The notes below the pieces were generated by a model that made no database searches, had not been told where the DNA came from, and worked only from the letters and a program-made list of their open reading frames with translations. DNA of 47,609 nt from positions 1-47,609 of the forward strand of contig JASHPH010000097.1 in the NCBI GenBank assembly GCA_030038255.1, given 5' to 3'. Within the stretch, counting starts at the first letter, position 1. The number at the start of each line of letters is the position of its first letter. The translations under genes and the position numbers were made by a program. Positions 26,729-35,048 of the stretch are shown piece by piece. The stretch comes from Candidatus Sulfotelmatobacter sp. (GTDB lineage: Bacteria > Acidobacteriota > Terriglobia > Terriglobales > Acidobacteriaceae).

Positions 26729-26992
26729 ATGGTCGCAGAACTGGAACTCCTGAATGAGTGGATTCCGGAACAGATGCAGCCTGGTACCGTCTTTGTGCTG
26801 GAAAACGCCGGCGAAATCGGCGAGAAGGAAGATCCCTACTGGGCCGTGCTGTCCTGCCCATCGTGCGGCATGCTGGGCCTGATCACGCGCAAGCAGATCA
26901 ACGGCCTGCTGCCGGTCATCTGCGGCTCGGAAAATTGCTCGGCGCAGTTCTTCATCCGCGATGCGGAAGTCGTGGCGCGGAAGCCGTTCTAG
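26729..26992 (+). CDS. Small protein with a zinc-ribbon-like cysteine set
   Basis: 87 residues from ATG 26729, set by GGGAGG seven bases upstream; an ATG at 26663 lies in the merR 3' end and is not needed. Cysteines at SCPSCGM (about 50-53) and ICGSENCSAQF (about 73-79) make a CxxC...CxxxxC metal site, probably a degenerate zinc ribbon. The N-terminus (ELELLNEWIPEQMQPGTVFVLENAGEIGE) is acidic. Function unknown; placement behind merR suggests a shared transcript. Confidence 0.65.
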   Translation: MVAELELLNEWIPEQMQPGTVFVLENAGEIGEKEDPYWAVLSCPSCGMLGLITRKQINGLLPVICGSENCSAQFFIRDAEVVARKPF

Positions 26993-27061
26993 CAGGACCT
27001 TTTAAACAATCAATGCCTTATCCCTCGGGCGATCTAGGCGCAGCCCAGCGTTTCCCGAGGC

Positions 27062-27929
27062 TTACCGTTGCTGTTTCGTCGCCCTCTTCCGGATTTCGAG
27101 GATGGCTTCGGCTGCCGATTTCCGGATCGTCTCCCCATCCACCCCGGGCGCTGGGTCCTTCGCCGCGACCTCCTCAAGCGCGGGGATCATATCGGAGGTG
27201 CCAAATTGCCGCAAGGCATCTATAGCGGAGGCGCGTAGCCCGACATTTGGATCACGAAGATCGCTTAACATGATCTCTTTGGCGGTCTGGGTCGTCCTCT
27301 CATCGAGGGTACCCTTAGCTTTTTCCATCGCTTCCGCGAGCATCGGTATCGCGATTGCCCTGTTGATCGTCAGATCGCTCGCGGACATTTGCAGAAGACA
27401 CGGCATTGCGGCCCTTGCACGGGCGGCAGCGTCAGTGGACGGTGACGGATAAGTGATTTGCGCGGCATTGACCAAGATGCAGGCCTGACGCGGGTCGCTC
27501 CAGTTAGCAAAGGACTCAACAGTCTGGGCGAGCCACGCACAGTACTCCCCCGTACCCTTCCCCTCCACCGTCTTCAGCGCCTTTGTTATCCGGTCCCTGA
27601 CGATTCTGCTTCCCAGCCTCCCGAAAGACCTTATCTGCTTTGCGATTCTCCCAATCCAACAAGTCGAGGAGTGCTGCCTGTATTTCCTGCGAGTGCAACG
27701 CGTAGGGGTCAGTGCGGATTTCATCAACCGCGTCGCTTCGTTCGGTCCAGTCTTTGGAGTGAAGCTTCGTCAGCAGGCCAGCCACACTAGGCTTTGGGGC
27801 AGGCACCTGCTGGCACCAGGCCGTTACCGTGACACAAGTGGAGATAAGTAAGGCTATGAGTCCCCCCCCGGTTCCCCACCTCGTCCATGACGCGATGCAC
27901 GAAGACACCTCTGTGTATTTCGCCGGCAT
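27062..27929 (-). pseudogene. Frameshifted exported HEAT-like repeat protein
   Basis: Two frames together make one protein. The 5' part (ATG 27929) has a signal-like segment (GGGLIALLISTCVTVTAW) and continues to about 27610 with LLTKLHSKDWTERSDAVDEIRTDPYAL, a HEAT-type helix pair. From about 27620 a different frame carries on with RIVRDRITKALKTVEGKGTGEYCAWLAQTVESFANWSDPRQACILVNAAQ and then further repeats to 27062 (DPNVGLRASAIDALRQFG is a HEAT repeat). The switch must lie around 27605-27625. Either an old +1/-1 change or a sequencing error; if corrected, the product is about 280 residues. Function unknown. Confidence 0.7.
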
Positions 27930-27945
27930 CGATGGCGGCAGGCTG

Positions 27946-27976
27946 CATAGATCCCTCGCTCCGCTCAGGATGACAA
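27946..27976. repeat. Dispersed intergenic repeat, copy 2
   Basis: TCGCTCCGCTCAG followed by GATGACAA (27956-27976) repeats the end of the element at 6740-6792 with one change. It lies between ribBA and the HEAT-like gene. It lacks the inner hairpin insert of copy 1. Confidence 0.6.
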
Positions 27977-27978
27977 CA

Positions 27979-29139
27979 TCATGGGCGGGTCCTCGCTTCC
28001 CGTAGTTCCACCGGCACCTGCTCCACAATCTCAATCCCGAATCCCTCCAGCGCTGCGACTCTCTTCGGGCGATTCGTCAGCAGGCGAATGCGCCGCAGGT
28101 TCAGATCCGAGAGAATCTGCGCGCCGATACCGATCTCGCGCTGCGTCTGCTTCTCATAGAGAGAGGTAAGTTTCTGCCCGTGATGGAAGCTCAGCGCTGC
28201 TCGGTCGCCGATTTTTTCCACTGAAAATCCCTTGGAAGTCTGGTGGAGGTAGATCAGCGCGCCGAGGCCCTCACTGGAAATTCGGCGGAGTGAACCCTCC
28301 AGCGTGGCGTGACATTCGCAGCCGGTCGCGCCGAACACGTCGCCCATCAGGCAGTGGGCGTGCATGCGAACCAGCACCGGCGTGTCGCTGTGCTCGATGT
28401 CTCCCTTCACCAGCGCCACGTGCGATTCGCCACCGTCCACTTCGCTCTCATAGGCGATCAGGCGAAATTCGCCGAAGCGTGTGCCTACCAGCGCCTCGCC
28501 AACGCGGTGTACGTACCGCTCGTGCGCCATGCGGTAGCGGATGAGTTCGGCGACGGTCAGCATCTTCATCTTGTGCTCGCGGCAGAATTCGATCAGGTCT
28601 GGCACGCGAGCCATGCTGCCGTCATCTTTCATGATTTCGCAGATGATTCCCGCCGGAATCATGCCCGCAAGCCGCGCCAGGTCAACCGAAGCCTCTGTTT
28701 GACCCGCGCGCACGAGCACGCCGCCCTTGCGCGCACGCAGCGGGAAGACATGGCCCGGACGCGCCAGATCGGCGGGCTTGGTCGCCGGATCGATCGCCAC
28801 CTGAATCGTGCGGGCGCGGTCGTAGGCCGAAATGCCGGTGGTGACACCGTCGCGCGCGTCAATGGCCTCGCAAAACGCCGTGCCGTACTGCGAGGTATTC
28901 TGCGCGGTCATCGGCCCGATGCGCAGGTGTTCGAGCCGCTCCTCGGTCATGGTCAGGCAGACCAGGCCGCGGCCGTACTTGGCCATGAAGTTGATCGCGT
29001 CGGGAGTGACTTTCTCGGCCGCCAGGGTGAGGTCGCCTTCGTTTTCGCGGTCTTCGTCGTCGACGACGACGATCATACGGCCGGCGCGGATTTCCTCAAT
29101 GGCTTCGGGAACGTCGATGAATGGGGGTTGGGGGCTCAT
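27979..29139 (-). CDS. ribBA: 3,4-dihydroxy-2-butanone-4-phosphate synthase with GTP cyclohydrolase II-like domain
   Basis: Start ATG 29139 gives 386 residues. The RibB half (1-205) is intact: DDEDRENEGD, GLVCLTM, TGISAYDRA, RPGHVFPLRARKGGVLVRAGQTEASVDLARLAG. It makes the four-carbon riboflavin precursor from ribulose 5-phosphate. The RibA half keeps the zinc cysteines (263, 274, 276 in CLMGDVFGATGCEC) and GIGAQIL...RLLTNRPKR, but the active-site stretch RQEGRGIGL is HQTSKGFSV here and the VEAN...LGF segment is replaced. Its GTP cyclohydrolase II activity is doubtful, as in RibBX-type fusions described in proteobacteria. Another ribA may exist in the genome. Confidence 0.9.
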   Translation of the reverse strand: MSPQPPFIDVPEAIEEIRAGRMIVVVDDEDRENEGDLTLAAEKVTPDAINFMAKYGRGLVCLTMTEERLEHLRIGPMTAQNTSQYGTAFCEAIDARDGVTTGISAYDRARTIQVAIDPATKPADLARPGHVFPLRARKGGVLVRAGQTEASVDLARLAGMIPAGIICEIMKDDGSMARVPDLIEFCREHKMKMLTVAELIRYRMAHERYVHRVGEALVGTRFGEFRLIAYESEVDGGESHVALVKGDIEHSDTPVLVRMHAHCLMGDVFGATGCECHATLEGSLRRISSEGLGALIYLHQTSKGFSVEKIGDRAALSFHHGQKLTSLYEKQTQREIGIGAQILSDLNLRRIRLLTNRPKRVAALEGFGIEIVEQVPVELREARTRP

Positions 29140-29165
29140 TTGACGCGATTGTAGCAACAGGGGAA

Positions 29166-29777
29166 TTACCCTGCTAGTTCCTGTTCTGCACCCCGGAACA
29201 GCGCCCGCAGGGCGCGGATGACCCAGCGCGTTAATGCGACTACGATGACAACCAGGATCGCGGCCAGCGTCCCTGCAACATACGGATGCCGCGTCGCCAG
29301 CCAGGTCAGGCCGATGGCCAGAATGTCTTCGCCCAGGCTGAGCGTCATATTCGAAAGCGGTTCCGGCGAGGGCGTCACGGCGGCGCGCACCGCGGTTTTT
29401 CCGCCATGCGCCGCGAACGCGACAGCCGCGCCCACCAGGGTTGCCAGCAATTGCAGTTCGGGAGAAAGCTGGGTGGTCGCCTGATATGCGAGCAGTCCGG
29501 CCACCGGCACGCGAACGAACGTGTGCAGGGCGTTCCAGATCAGATCGAAGGCCGGGATCTTGTCGGCAAAGAACTCGACCGCAAACAGGGCCGCACTGGC
29601 CCCGATTACCGGCCAACCGGCGAGCATCTGCAGCCCCGGGGGCAGCGGCAGGTGTCCGAAGTGCGCCAGCAGCCCAAGGACAGCCACCGTTGCATACAGG
29701 TTCAGCCCTGCGGCGAAGCTGATGGCCGCCAGCACAGCGAAGAGCTCTGCCCGCGGAATTTGCAGCACGTCAAGCAT
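29166..29777 (-). CDS. DUF4126 family membrane protein
   Basis: 203 residues with five or six hydrophobic helices. Family features: FAAGLNLYATVAVLGLLAHFG near 21-41, a DKIPAFDLIWNALHTFVRVPVAGLLAY segment, and HGGKTAVRAAVTPSPEPLSNMTLSLGEDILAIGLTWLA. It lies 26 bases before ribBA on the same strand and could be co-transcribed. Molecular function unknown. Confidence 0.8.
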   Translation of the reverse strand: MLDVLQIPRAELFAVLAAISFAAGLNLYATVAVLGLLAHFGHLPLPPGLQMLAGWPVIGASAALFAVEFFADKIPAFDLIWNALHTFVRVPVAGLLAYQATTQLSPELQLLATLVGAAVAFAAHGGKTAVRAAVTPSPEPLSNMTLSLGEDILAIGLTWLATRHPYVAGTLAAILVVIVVALTRWVIRALRALFRGAEQELAG

Positions 29778-29785
29778 TGGACTTT

Positions 29786-29813
29786 GTCTGCTAGAACCAG
29801 TCCGCTAAAACCA
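29786..29813. repeat. Imperfect 14-bp tandem repeat
   Basis: GTCTGCTAGAACCA followed by GTCCGCTAAAACCA (12 of 14 identical), just upstream of the DUF4126 start and before the hairpin at 29815-29846. Confidence 0.5.
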
Positions 29814-29814
29814 A

Positions 29815-29846
29815 GAGGGCCGCTCGTCCACTAAGGAGCGACCCTC
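29815..29846 (-). terminator. Terminator-like hairpin after the 75-residue gene
   Basis: 11-bp inverted repeat GAGGGCCGCTC/GAGCGACCCTC with one mismatch and a 10-base loop. On the minus strand it is followed by TTGGTTTTAG. It lies 35 bases after the stop of the gene ending at 29881. Confidence 0.55.
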
Positions 29847-29880
29847 AAATTCGCCTCAGCCGATTTTCTCAACTCCGGCC

Positions 29881-30108
29881 TTACAGAGTCGATTCGATCT
29901 CGAAACCCCAGGCTTCCAGCAACGGTTCAGGGATGTACTTCGAGTTCTTGTTGCGCCGCGCCCACTCGCGCAACCGGGTGGAACGGAGATATTGGTCGGG
30001 GGAGAGCTTGTACTCGCGTACGACCTGCTCAAACTCGGTGATGGTCGGGGTGATAGGCCCAATCGGCTCGGGCTTGCCCCAGTTCGGATTTCCGCGTCTT
30101 TTTGCCAT
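29881..30108 (-). CDS. Small basic hypothetical protein
   Basis: 75 residues from ATG 30108: MAKRRGNPNWGKPEPIGP then a helical region TITEFEQVVREYKLSPDQYLRSTRLREWARRNKNSKYIPEPLLEAWGF. No cysteine, signal or membrane segment. Composition and the downstream hairpin support a real, single-gene transcript. Basic N-terminus may bind nucleic acid (inference). Family not named. Confidence 0.7.
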   Translation of the reverse strand: MAKRRGNPNWGKPEPIGPITPTITEFEQVVREYKLSPDQYLRSTRLREWARRNKNSKYIPEPLLEAWGFEIESTL

Positions 30109-30620
30109 GAAAAATGCCTTTCTACTCAGGGGATGACTAATCTATCGTCTAGATTCGCTAACTATATGATTCTCCATGTCGTCATCAGGATGCAGTTAAG
30201 CCCGCCTGCGACGCCGCAAGAAGGCGAACCAATACGCCAGCGATCCGCAGGCAACCCTGAGCTAAATGGAGACTCAGTATCCTACTGTCGTTTTAACGGG
30301 AAAGTCAATCACAATTTTCCTGTAGAACCCGAGAGGGGATGACTTAAGTATCTGGAAACAGGTAACTTGCCCAAAAGGACACGATGCTCGCTGCACCGGG
30401 CCGGGCTCCGTAAAGCGGCGTGCAGAAGTCCGAGTTGGGCCCTAGTCTTGGCGTCTAATCCGGTTGGAGGATTACGCTCGTAACCCTGATTCTTACGACG
30501 GTCGTTGATCCCTCCCCCTGATGGAAATACAGTGCTCTTTGGGGAAGTTTGCCCGGCTATCCTTGTTGGAACTCTGGCCGGGAAAAACAACTCTTCGGAA
30601 AGCAGGGATAAGGCCCAGCT
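30109..30620. other. Gene-free region between two divergent genes
   Basis: About 510 bases without a credible frame. The left part is AT-rich and should carry the promoter of the small basic gene; the right part (30380-30500) is GC-rich with GGGCC/GGCCC words that could fold. I see no known riboswitch consensus. Confidence 0.4.
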
Positions 30621-31763
30621 ATGAGTCTGAAATCATTGGTGTTGTGTTCGGACGAAAAGATCGTACGAGTATTGCGCCGCGTGCTGGGTGATCTTGAAAT
30701 TGCGGTTGAGCTCTGCTCCGACGCGGATGCCGCCCTGCGCCGGCTGACGCGCGAACGGTTCGAAGCGATTATCGTGGATATCGTCGACGAGGGAGCCACC
30801 GAGGTACTGCGCAGCGCGCGCAGCGCACCCTGCAACAAGCAGGCCGTGGCCGTCGCCATCGTAGAGCCGGTCATCGGGCTCAAGGCTGTGTTTGATATCG
30901 GCGCCCATTTTGTCCTGTACAAGCCGGTTTCCAGCGAGCGCGCCAAGTCCAGTTTCCGCGCGGCCCGAGCGCTCATGAAAAGCGAGCGCCGCCGCAACGC
31001 GCGCGTCGCAGTTCAGATTCCGGTGGTGCTGCGCAGCCCCGGAGCTGGCGGCAATATGAAAGTGACGACCGTCGACTTGAGCGAGGGTGGCATGGCGGTT
31101 CACCTGACGAATCAACGCCGCCCCAGCGGCCAGTGGCAAATTGCCTTCACGCTACCCGGAACCGCCGCTGAGCTGGAACTTCCCGCCGAATTTGCCTGGG
31201 AAGGAACCAGCAAACAGGCCGGACTGCGCTTCCTCCAGGTTTCGCCGCAAGCGACCATGCAGCTGCGGGAGTGGCTCAAGCGGAACTCCGCCGACGCCGA
31301 ACAGGACGATCCGCCGATCAGTTGCCGGCTTACGGATTTGAGTCTGGGAGGCTGCTATCTGGAGATGTCTTCTCCGTTTCCGGTGTCGAGCCGGGTCATG
31401 CTGTCGATGCGCGCCGCGGGCATGGAAGTCCGTGCGCAGGGCGTCGTTCGCGTGATGCATCCCGACAAGGGCATGGGCGTTGAGTTCGCTCAGACGACAC
31501 CCGCGCATCGCGCTGCGGTCGAAAAACTTCTCGCAACGCTTTCCGAGAACCGAACGCTGCTGCCCGAGTTGCTGGTTGAGCCTGAAGGACTTGAATCGGA
31601 ATCGAATGTAGTCCACTCGCCAGCGGTCGATCACGACGATCCCTTATTACAGTTGTTCTACGGTCAAGCCATGACGGCCGATGATTTCCACGAAGCGCTG
31701 CGCAAACAACGCGCCAGCGCCTCGACCGAAACCGGCGACGCCGCAGCAGCCGCTCACGCCTAG
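30621..31763 (+). CDS. Response-regulator-like protein with two PilZ domains
   Basis: 380 residues from ATG 30621. Residues 1-115 look like a receiver fold (LVLCSDEKIVRVLRRVL, IIVDIVDEGATEVLRSAR, FVLYKPV) where the phospho-acceptor region is unusual, so phosphorylation is uncertain. PilZ 1 at about 121-220 has SERRRNARVAVQIPVVLR and VDLSEGGMAVHL, the two c-di-GMP motifs. PilZ 2 at about 230-315 has TDLSLGGCYLEM but no RxxxR ahead of it. A disordered acidic/Ala tail ends the protein. It likely reports c-di-GMP to an unknown partner; no motility gene is beside it. Confidence 0.8.
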   Translation: MSLKSLVLCSDEKIVRVLRRVLGDLEIAVELCSDADAALRRLTRERFEAIIVDIVDEGATEVLRSARSAPCNKQAVAVAIVEPVIGLKAVFDIGAHFVLYKPVSSERAKSSFRAARALMKSERRRNARVAVQIPVVLRSPGAGGNMKVTTVDLSEGGMAVHLTNQRRPSGQWQIAFTLPGTAAELELPAEFAWEGTSKQAGLRFLQVSPQATMQLREWLKRNSADAEQDDPPISCRLTDLSLGGCYLEMSSPFPVSSRVMLSMRAAGMEVRAQGVVRVMHPDKGMGVEFAQTTPAHRAAVEKLLATLSENRTLLPELLVEPEGLESESNVVHSPAVDHDDPLLQLFYGQAMTADDFHEALRKQRASASTETGDAAAAAHA

Positions 31764-31836
31764 ACACCGCCGCATCCAAACTGGCTTGCCAAAGAAATAC
31801 GCAGCCTTCTGCAACTGCGCTCCCAATGTCAGCGCT

Positions 31837-33684
31837 CTAATGGCCTACGATGCTCTCGACGAACTGCTGTGTCTCAGCAATGTTCTGCGACAAGTGCGTA
31901 GCCGTTTGGGTGGCAGACGCGGCTTCGCTTTCTCTGCCGCTTTGCTTCAGGGCACCTGCAAGCAAGAGGTAAGTTACATCGGTAGGCTGCAATGCAACCG
32001 CCTGAGAATAAGCATGGATCGCGGCATCGAAATCTCCAGCCCGTTGCGATGCCGCTCCCAAGCCGATCCAGGCGCGGACGTTGCGGGGACGGATGTTTAC
32101 AGCTGACTGGAAATTGTCTCGTGCCGCAGAGAAATCACCCCATTGCTGATAGATTGATCCCATATTGAAGAACGCAGTCGCCCGGGATCGTTCGTCAACC
32201 GTCATTTCCGTAACTTTCTTGTACTGCGCGAGGGCGCCCGCCAAATCGCCGTGATTCATTTTGTAAAAGGCGAGATTGGAGTTGCTGAGAGGGTCCGAAG
32301 GACGAATGAGCGCGGCAGCCTGGAAGTGCGGCATGGCGTGCTCCAGATCGCCCTGTTCAAGAAAAGAGGTACCGATCTCGTCCTCTGCGACATAGTTATT
32401 AGTCGTAATCGCCGCCGTGTGCTTCCAGAGTTCCAGATTGCTGCTCCAATAGCCGAGTTGATGATGTGAAATCAGAGCCAACGCTACAAGGGCCACGGCT
32501 GACGGTGCTAGCAGCCGGTGGCGCGAACTAGAGCGATACGCAGCAAAATCCGCCAGGCCCCAGCAAACCGCAATGAAAAGGCCGATAAATGGCAGATAGG
32601 CGTACCGGTCTGCCATAGCCTGCACTCCTGCCTGTACCAGTCCGATCATCGGTACCAGGGTCCCTAAAAACCACACCCAGCCAACAATGAGATAACGCTT
32701 GCGAGCAAAAAGGCATCCCGCAGTGATCAAGAGCAGCAAAAGGGCGGAAAGCGAAATCTGCAGCCTGGTCAGAGTTGCGGGCTGGTAGGGATATAGCACA
32801 CCCAGATGCGAAGGCCACAATGCTTTACCTAGATACCTCGAATAAGAAACAACGGCATTGGCAAAGCGAATTGGAAGTGGATAGTGGTTGAAGGAAGTGA
32901 CCGCGCCGGCGGCGGTTTGGGCTCGCAGAGTCAGCACTGCACTGGGCACGCACAGTGCCAACAGCGGCAACTTCTCTGCCACGAGCCAGGGCCAGGGCTT
33001 GGGCGGGATGGATTGCTCTTGCTGTTGGCAAGACTCTTCCCGCTGGTTCAACACCCGCCGCAACGGCCAATAGTCCCAAAGCAGCAGCACAAAAGGTAGG
33101 GTGATCACTTGAGGCTTGGACATCAAACCCAGAGCAAAGAGAACAGCGACCGACAAATAGCGGCCGAGTTGTGGCCGGCGCGCGTACCACTGGTAGGCTG
33201 CAAGAGTCAGCAGAAAGAAGAAGAGGCTGAGGAGATTCTTTCGTTCGGCAACCCAGGCGACTGATTCCACATTGATCGGATGCACTGCAAACAGCAAGGC
33301 AACTATTACGCTCCGCCAGAAAAGTCCGCTCGCGTTGTAAAGCACCCAGAACAGAAGCGCGACATTTATGGAATGCCAAATCACGTTGGTGTAGTGATGT
33401 CCCGCTGGATTCAGATGGAAAATCTCGCAATCCAGCATGTGCGACAGCCATGTGATCGGATGCCAGTTGCTTTCCTCGAGGCTGGTAAATGCCCACTGGA
33501 CCGATGCCCAGCTCAAGCCATGTTTAACGTGAGCGTTATCCTCGAGATAACGGCCATCGTCATAGTTGAGAAACGGATGGCGGCCGACGGGACTGTAGAG
33601 CGCAAGCGAAAAAAGAATCAGAACCAGGACAGCAATGAGTGCGTGCTTCGTTGAGGCTTGTAGAGGCGTAGGATTCGTCCGCAT
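31837..33684 (-). CDS. TPR-containing multi-span membrane protein (TMTC/DUF1736-like)
   Basis: 615 residues. The N-terminal two thirds hold about ten hydrophobic helices with the luminal/periplasmic motifs LNYDDGRYLEDNAHV and SNWHPITWLSHMLDCEIFHLNPAGHHYTNVIWHSINVALLF, as in TMTC-like glycosyltransferase-fold proteins of the GT-C type. The C-terminus (about 430-600) has four or five TPR units (FFNMGSIYQQWGDFSAARDNFQSAVNIRP is one). Probably transfers a sugar from a lipid carrier to secreted proteins (inference). Stands alone, converging with the PilZ gene. Confidence 0.8.
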   Translation of the reverse strand: MRTNPTPLQASTKHALIAVLVLILFSLALYSPVGRHPFLNYDDGRYLEDNAHVKHGLSWASVQWAFTSLEESNWHPITWLSHMLDCEIFHLNPAGHHYTNVIWHSINVALLFWVLYNASGLFWRSVIVALLFAVHPINVESVAWVAERKNLLSLFFFLLTLAAYQWYARRPQLGRYLSVAVLFALGLMSKPQVITLPFVLLLWDYWPLRRVLNQREESCQQQEQSIPPKPWPWLVAEKLPLLALCVPSAVLTLRAQTAAGAVTSFNHYPLPIRFANAVVSYSRYLGKALWPSHLGVLYPYQPATLTRLQISLSALLLLLITAGCLFARKRYLIVGWVWFLGTLVPMIGLVQAGVQAMADRYAYLPFIGLFIAVCWGLADFAAYRSSSRHRLLAPSAVALVALALISHHQLGYWSSNLELWKHTAAITTNNYVAEDEIGTSFLEQGDLEHAMPHFQAAALIRPSDPLSNSNLAFYKMNHGDLAGALAQYKKVTEMTVDERSRATAFFNMGSIYQQWGDFSAARDNFQSAVNIRPRNVRAWIGLGAASQRAGDFDAAIHAYSQAVALQPTDVTYLLLAGALKQSGRESEAASATQTATHLSQNIAETQQFVESIVGH

Positions 33685-33819
33685 GGGCAGCAGGGACTTC
33701 TTCTAGTTCGGGGTGGCTATTTGCACCGCATCTCAAATGGGCAATTTGCTGCCCTGTCATGCACTATAGCCGACTGTGCGGCGTGAGAGACCGTTACTAT
33801 GGTGCGAGACTCTGACTGA

Positions 33820-33945
33820 TTAATCGAAGCCGGTGGGCACAAGACCATTCAGATGATGCTTCGGCATGCGCACGTTGCTCCCCGACACCAACTGGCAGCA
33901 CTCCAAAAGCTGTGTGATACTAAAGGCCGGAAGCGGCGAATCTGA
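33820..33945 (+). pseudogene. C-terminal remnant of a phage-type tyrosine integrase
   Basis: Reading from 33820: LIEAGGHKTIQMMLRHAHVAPRHQLAALQKLCD then KGRKRRI and stop. GGHKTIQM...RHAHVAP is the tyrosine-recombinase box II region (LGHKTIQMTLRYAHLAP in active enzymes), although the catalytic Tyr position reads His-Ala-His here (RHAHVAP for RYAHLAP). A TGA sits directly before it in frame and no integrase sequence is seen upstream, so all other catalytic residues are gone. Confidence 0.75.
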
Positions 33946-34061
33946 CGCAGCACAGAAAGCGCGAGCTGGCACCAGAACAAGGACCGAGGATTCCGGGTAG
34001 AAAGCACCTGTGGCCGAGTGTGTGCAGTAGGTGATTGCATTTCAATTAGGTACGCCAACTT

Positions 34062-34099
34062 GCCGGGATGGCGAAATTGGCAGACGCAGCGGACTTGAG
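34062..34099 (+). pseudogene. 5' half of a tRNA-Leu
   Basis: The sequence starts with acceptor strand GCCGGGA, then TGGCGAAATTGGCAGACGC (D arm, class II tRNA-Leu) and the 5' anticodon stem GCGGA with CTTGAGA. After that it does not pair: no TCCGC follows, and no variable arm or TpsiC arm (GGTTCGA) is found in the next 1.5 kb. Probably the chromosomal or element-borne part of an attachment site, 117 bases after the integrase remnant. Confidence 0.7.
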
Positions 34100-34113
34100 A
34101 ACTAATAAATAAG

Positions 34114-34198
34114 GTTGCAGGGCAGTGCACGGCGCTGCAAGCCGTACAAAACACAAGGTCGCGCGTAACGCCTGCATTCGCCCTGCAACACCCTGCAC
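34114..34198. repeat. Perfect 10-bp inverted repeat beside the tRNA fragment
   Basis: GTTGCAGGGC (34114-34123) and GCCCTGCAAC (34180-34189), with a further CCCTGCAC at 34191-34198. Multiple TGCAGGG-type words beside an att-like tRNA fragment resemble integrase arm-binding sites. Confidence 0.5.
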
Positions 34199-34377
34199 CG
34201 ACACAAAAACCGACACTTTCTCGACATGCTCGGCGAGATGCCTACGCAGCGCGTAGCAGTGACCTGCGACCGCCGGGGCTGTGCAAAATCTTACCTTGCA
34301 GGTAATTGAAAGCCGACAGAATATAGCGCTTGACTCGATAGCCGCGCGAGTTTACGAGCACCCTAGGGGTAAGTGAT

Positions 34378-34539
34378 ATGGCAAACACGATGGAGCCGAT
34401 CATCATCCCGAAAGACGGGGATTATGTCGCCGTGGAGGTGATGATGAGTGTTCTTCATGATCTTGGTCTTGTGTCACCCGGAGATTACTTCCCCCTTCGC
34501 GATCAGTCAGCTAGAGAGCTTGGCCTTCAACCCAACTAG
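34378..34539 (+). CDS. 53-residue acidic hypothetical protein
   Basis: ATG at 34378 behind AGGGG nine bases upstream; TAG at 34537-34539. Product MANTMEPIIIPKDGDYVAVE, then a helical VMMSVLHDLGLVSPGDYFPLRDQSARELGLQPN. A clear terminator follows within 30 bases, which supports a real transcript. It lies inside the decayed accessory patch. No family recognised. Confidence 0.55.
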   Translation: MANTMEPIIIPKDGDYVAVEVMMSVLHDLGLVSPGDYFPLRDQSARELGLQPN

Positions 34540-34564
34540 AGCTTTTGGCCGCCAATGCGAATTC

Positions 34565-34588
34565 GCCCGCCCACCCAGCGGGCTTTTT
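34565..34588 (+). terminator. Intrinsic terminator after the 53-residue ORF
   Basis: GCCCGC (34565-34570), 7-base loop, GCGGGC (34578-34583), then TTTTT. Confidence 0.75.
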
Positions 34589-34670
34589 GCATGCTTTCTG
34601 CAGCATTCAATTCCTTGACCTGCAATGGCTGGATCTCTGACGGTGTTCAAACAAGATGAGGGCTGGCCTG

Positions 34671-34848
34671 ATGCCGCGCAAGCAAAAGATCGACTTGGAG
34701 AAGGTCCGCGTTGCGCTCGACACGGTCCGCACGAAATGCGGCTATCGCCATCCCGCCCAGCGACTTCACCAGCATGAAGTGCCCCGCGTGTGGACAGGTG
34801 TTCGACCCGAACGCGCGAGGTATGTCCAATCGTGATCGTGGTCACTGA
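34671..34848 (+). pseudogene. Frameshifted small zinc-ribbon protein
   Basis: ATG 34671 starts MPRKQKIDLEKVRVALDTVR and TKCGY. At about 34746 the frame must change by one base (an extra C); it then reads AIPPSDFTSMKCPACGQVFDPNARG and ends at 34846-34848. The joined protein has CG...CPACG, a zinc-ribbon pair, and about 58 residues. The uncorrected frame loses the cysteines. The + strand sense is clear from the continuity of both parts. Confidence 0.65.
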
Positions 34849-34895
34849 ACCGCAAATCGCTAACGAGGTCCAATGCCCGATGAGGCTTACTGGCA

Positions 34896-35048
34896 ATGTT
34901 TTGCCACAACTGTGGCGCTGTGCTGGCAGAGGGCGGCAAGTTCTGTTCATCTTGCGGAACAGCGGCGCTTCCTAGTTCGGATGAGGTCGCGCGACCAAGA
35001 TTCCCCATCATTCATCTCTCAGGTTTTCACGCCTATCAGACCGTCTGA
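34896..35048 (+). CDS. Tiny zinc-ribbon protein
   Basis: ATG 34896, about 10 bases after GATGAGG; stop TGA at 35046-35048; 50 residues. MFCHNCGAVLAEGGKFCSSCG is a textbook double-CxxC zinc ribbon (CHNC...CSSC). The rest (TAALPSSDEVARPRFPIIHLS...) has no membrane helix, though such ribbons often head longer membrane proteins, so this may be a truncated gene. Confidence 0.6.
   Translation: MFCHNCGAVLAEGGKFCSSCGTAALPSSDEVARPRFPIIHLSGFHAYQTV

Noticed and set aside
30109-30620. c-di-GMP riboswitch ahead of the PilZ gene
   Set aside because: The region is GC-rich but I could not match the GEMM core; no claim made.
34062-34400. Group I intron inside tRNA-Leu
   Set aside because: tRNA-Leu introns also split the anticodon loop, but no 3' exon, variable arm or TpsiC arm was found downstream and no intron core was recognised.
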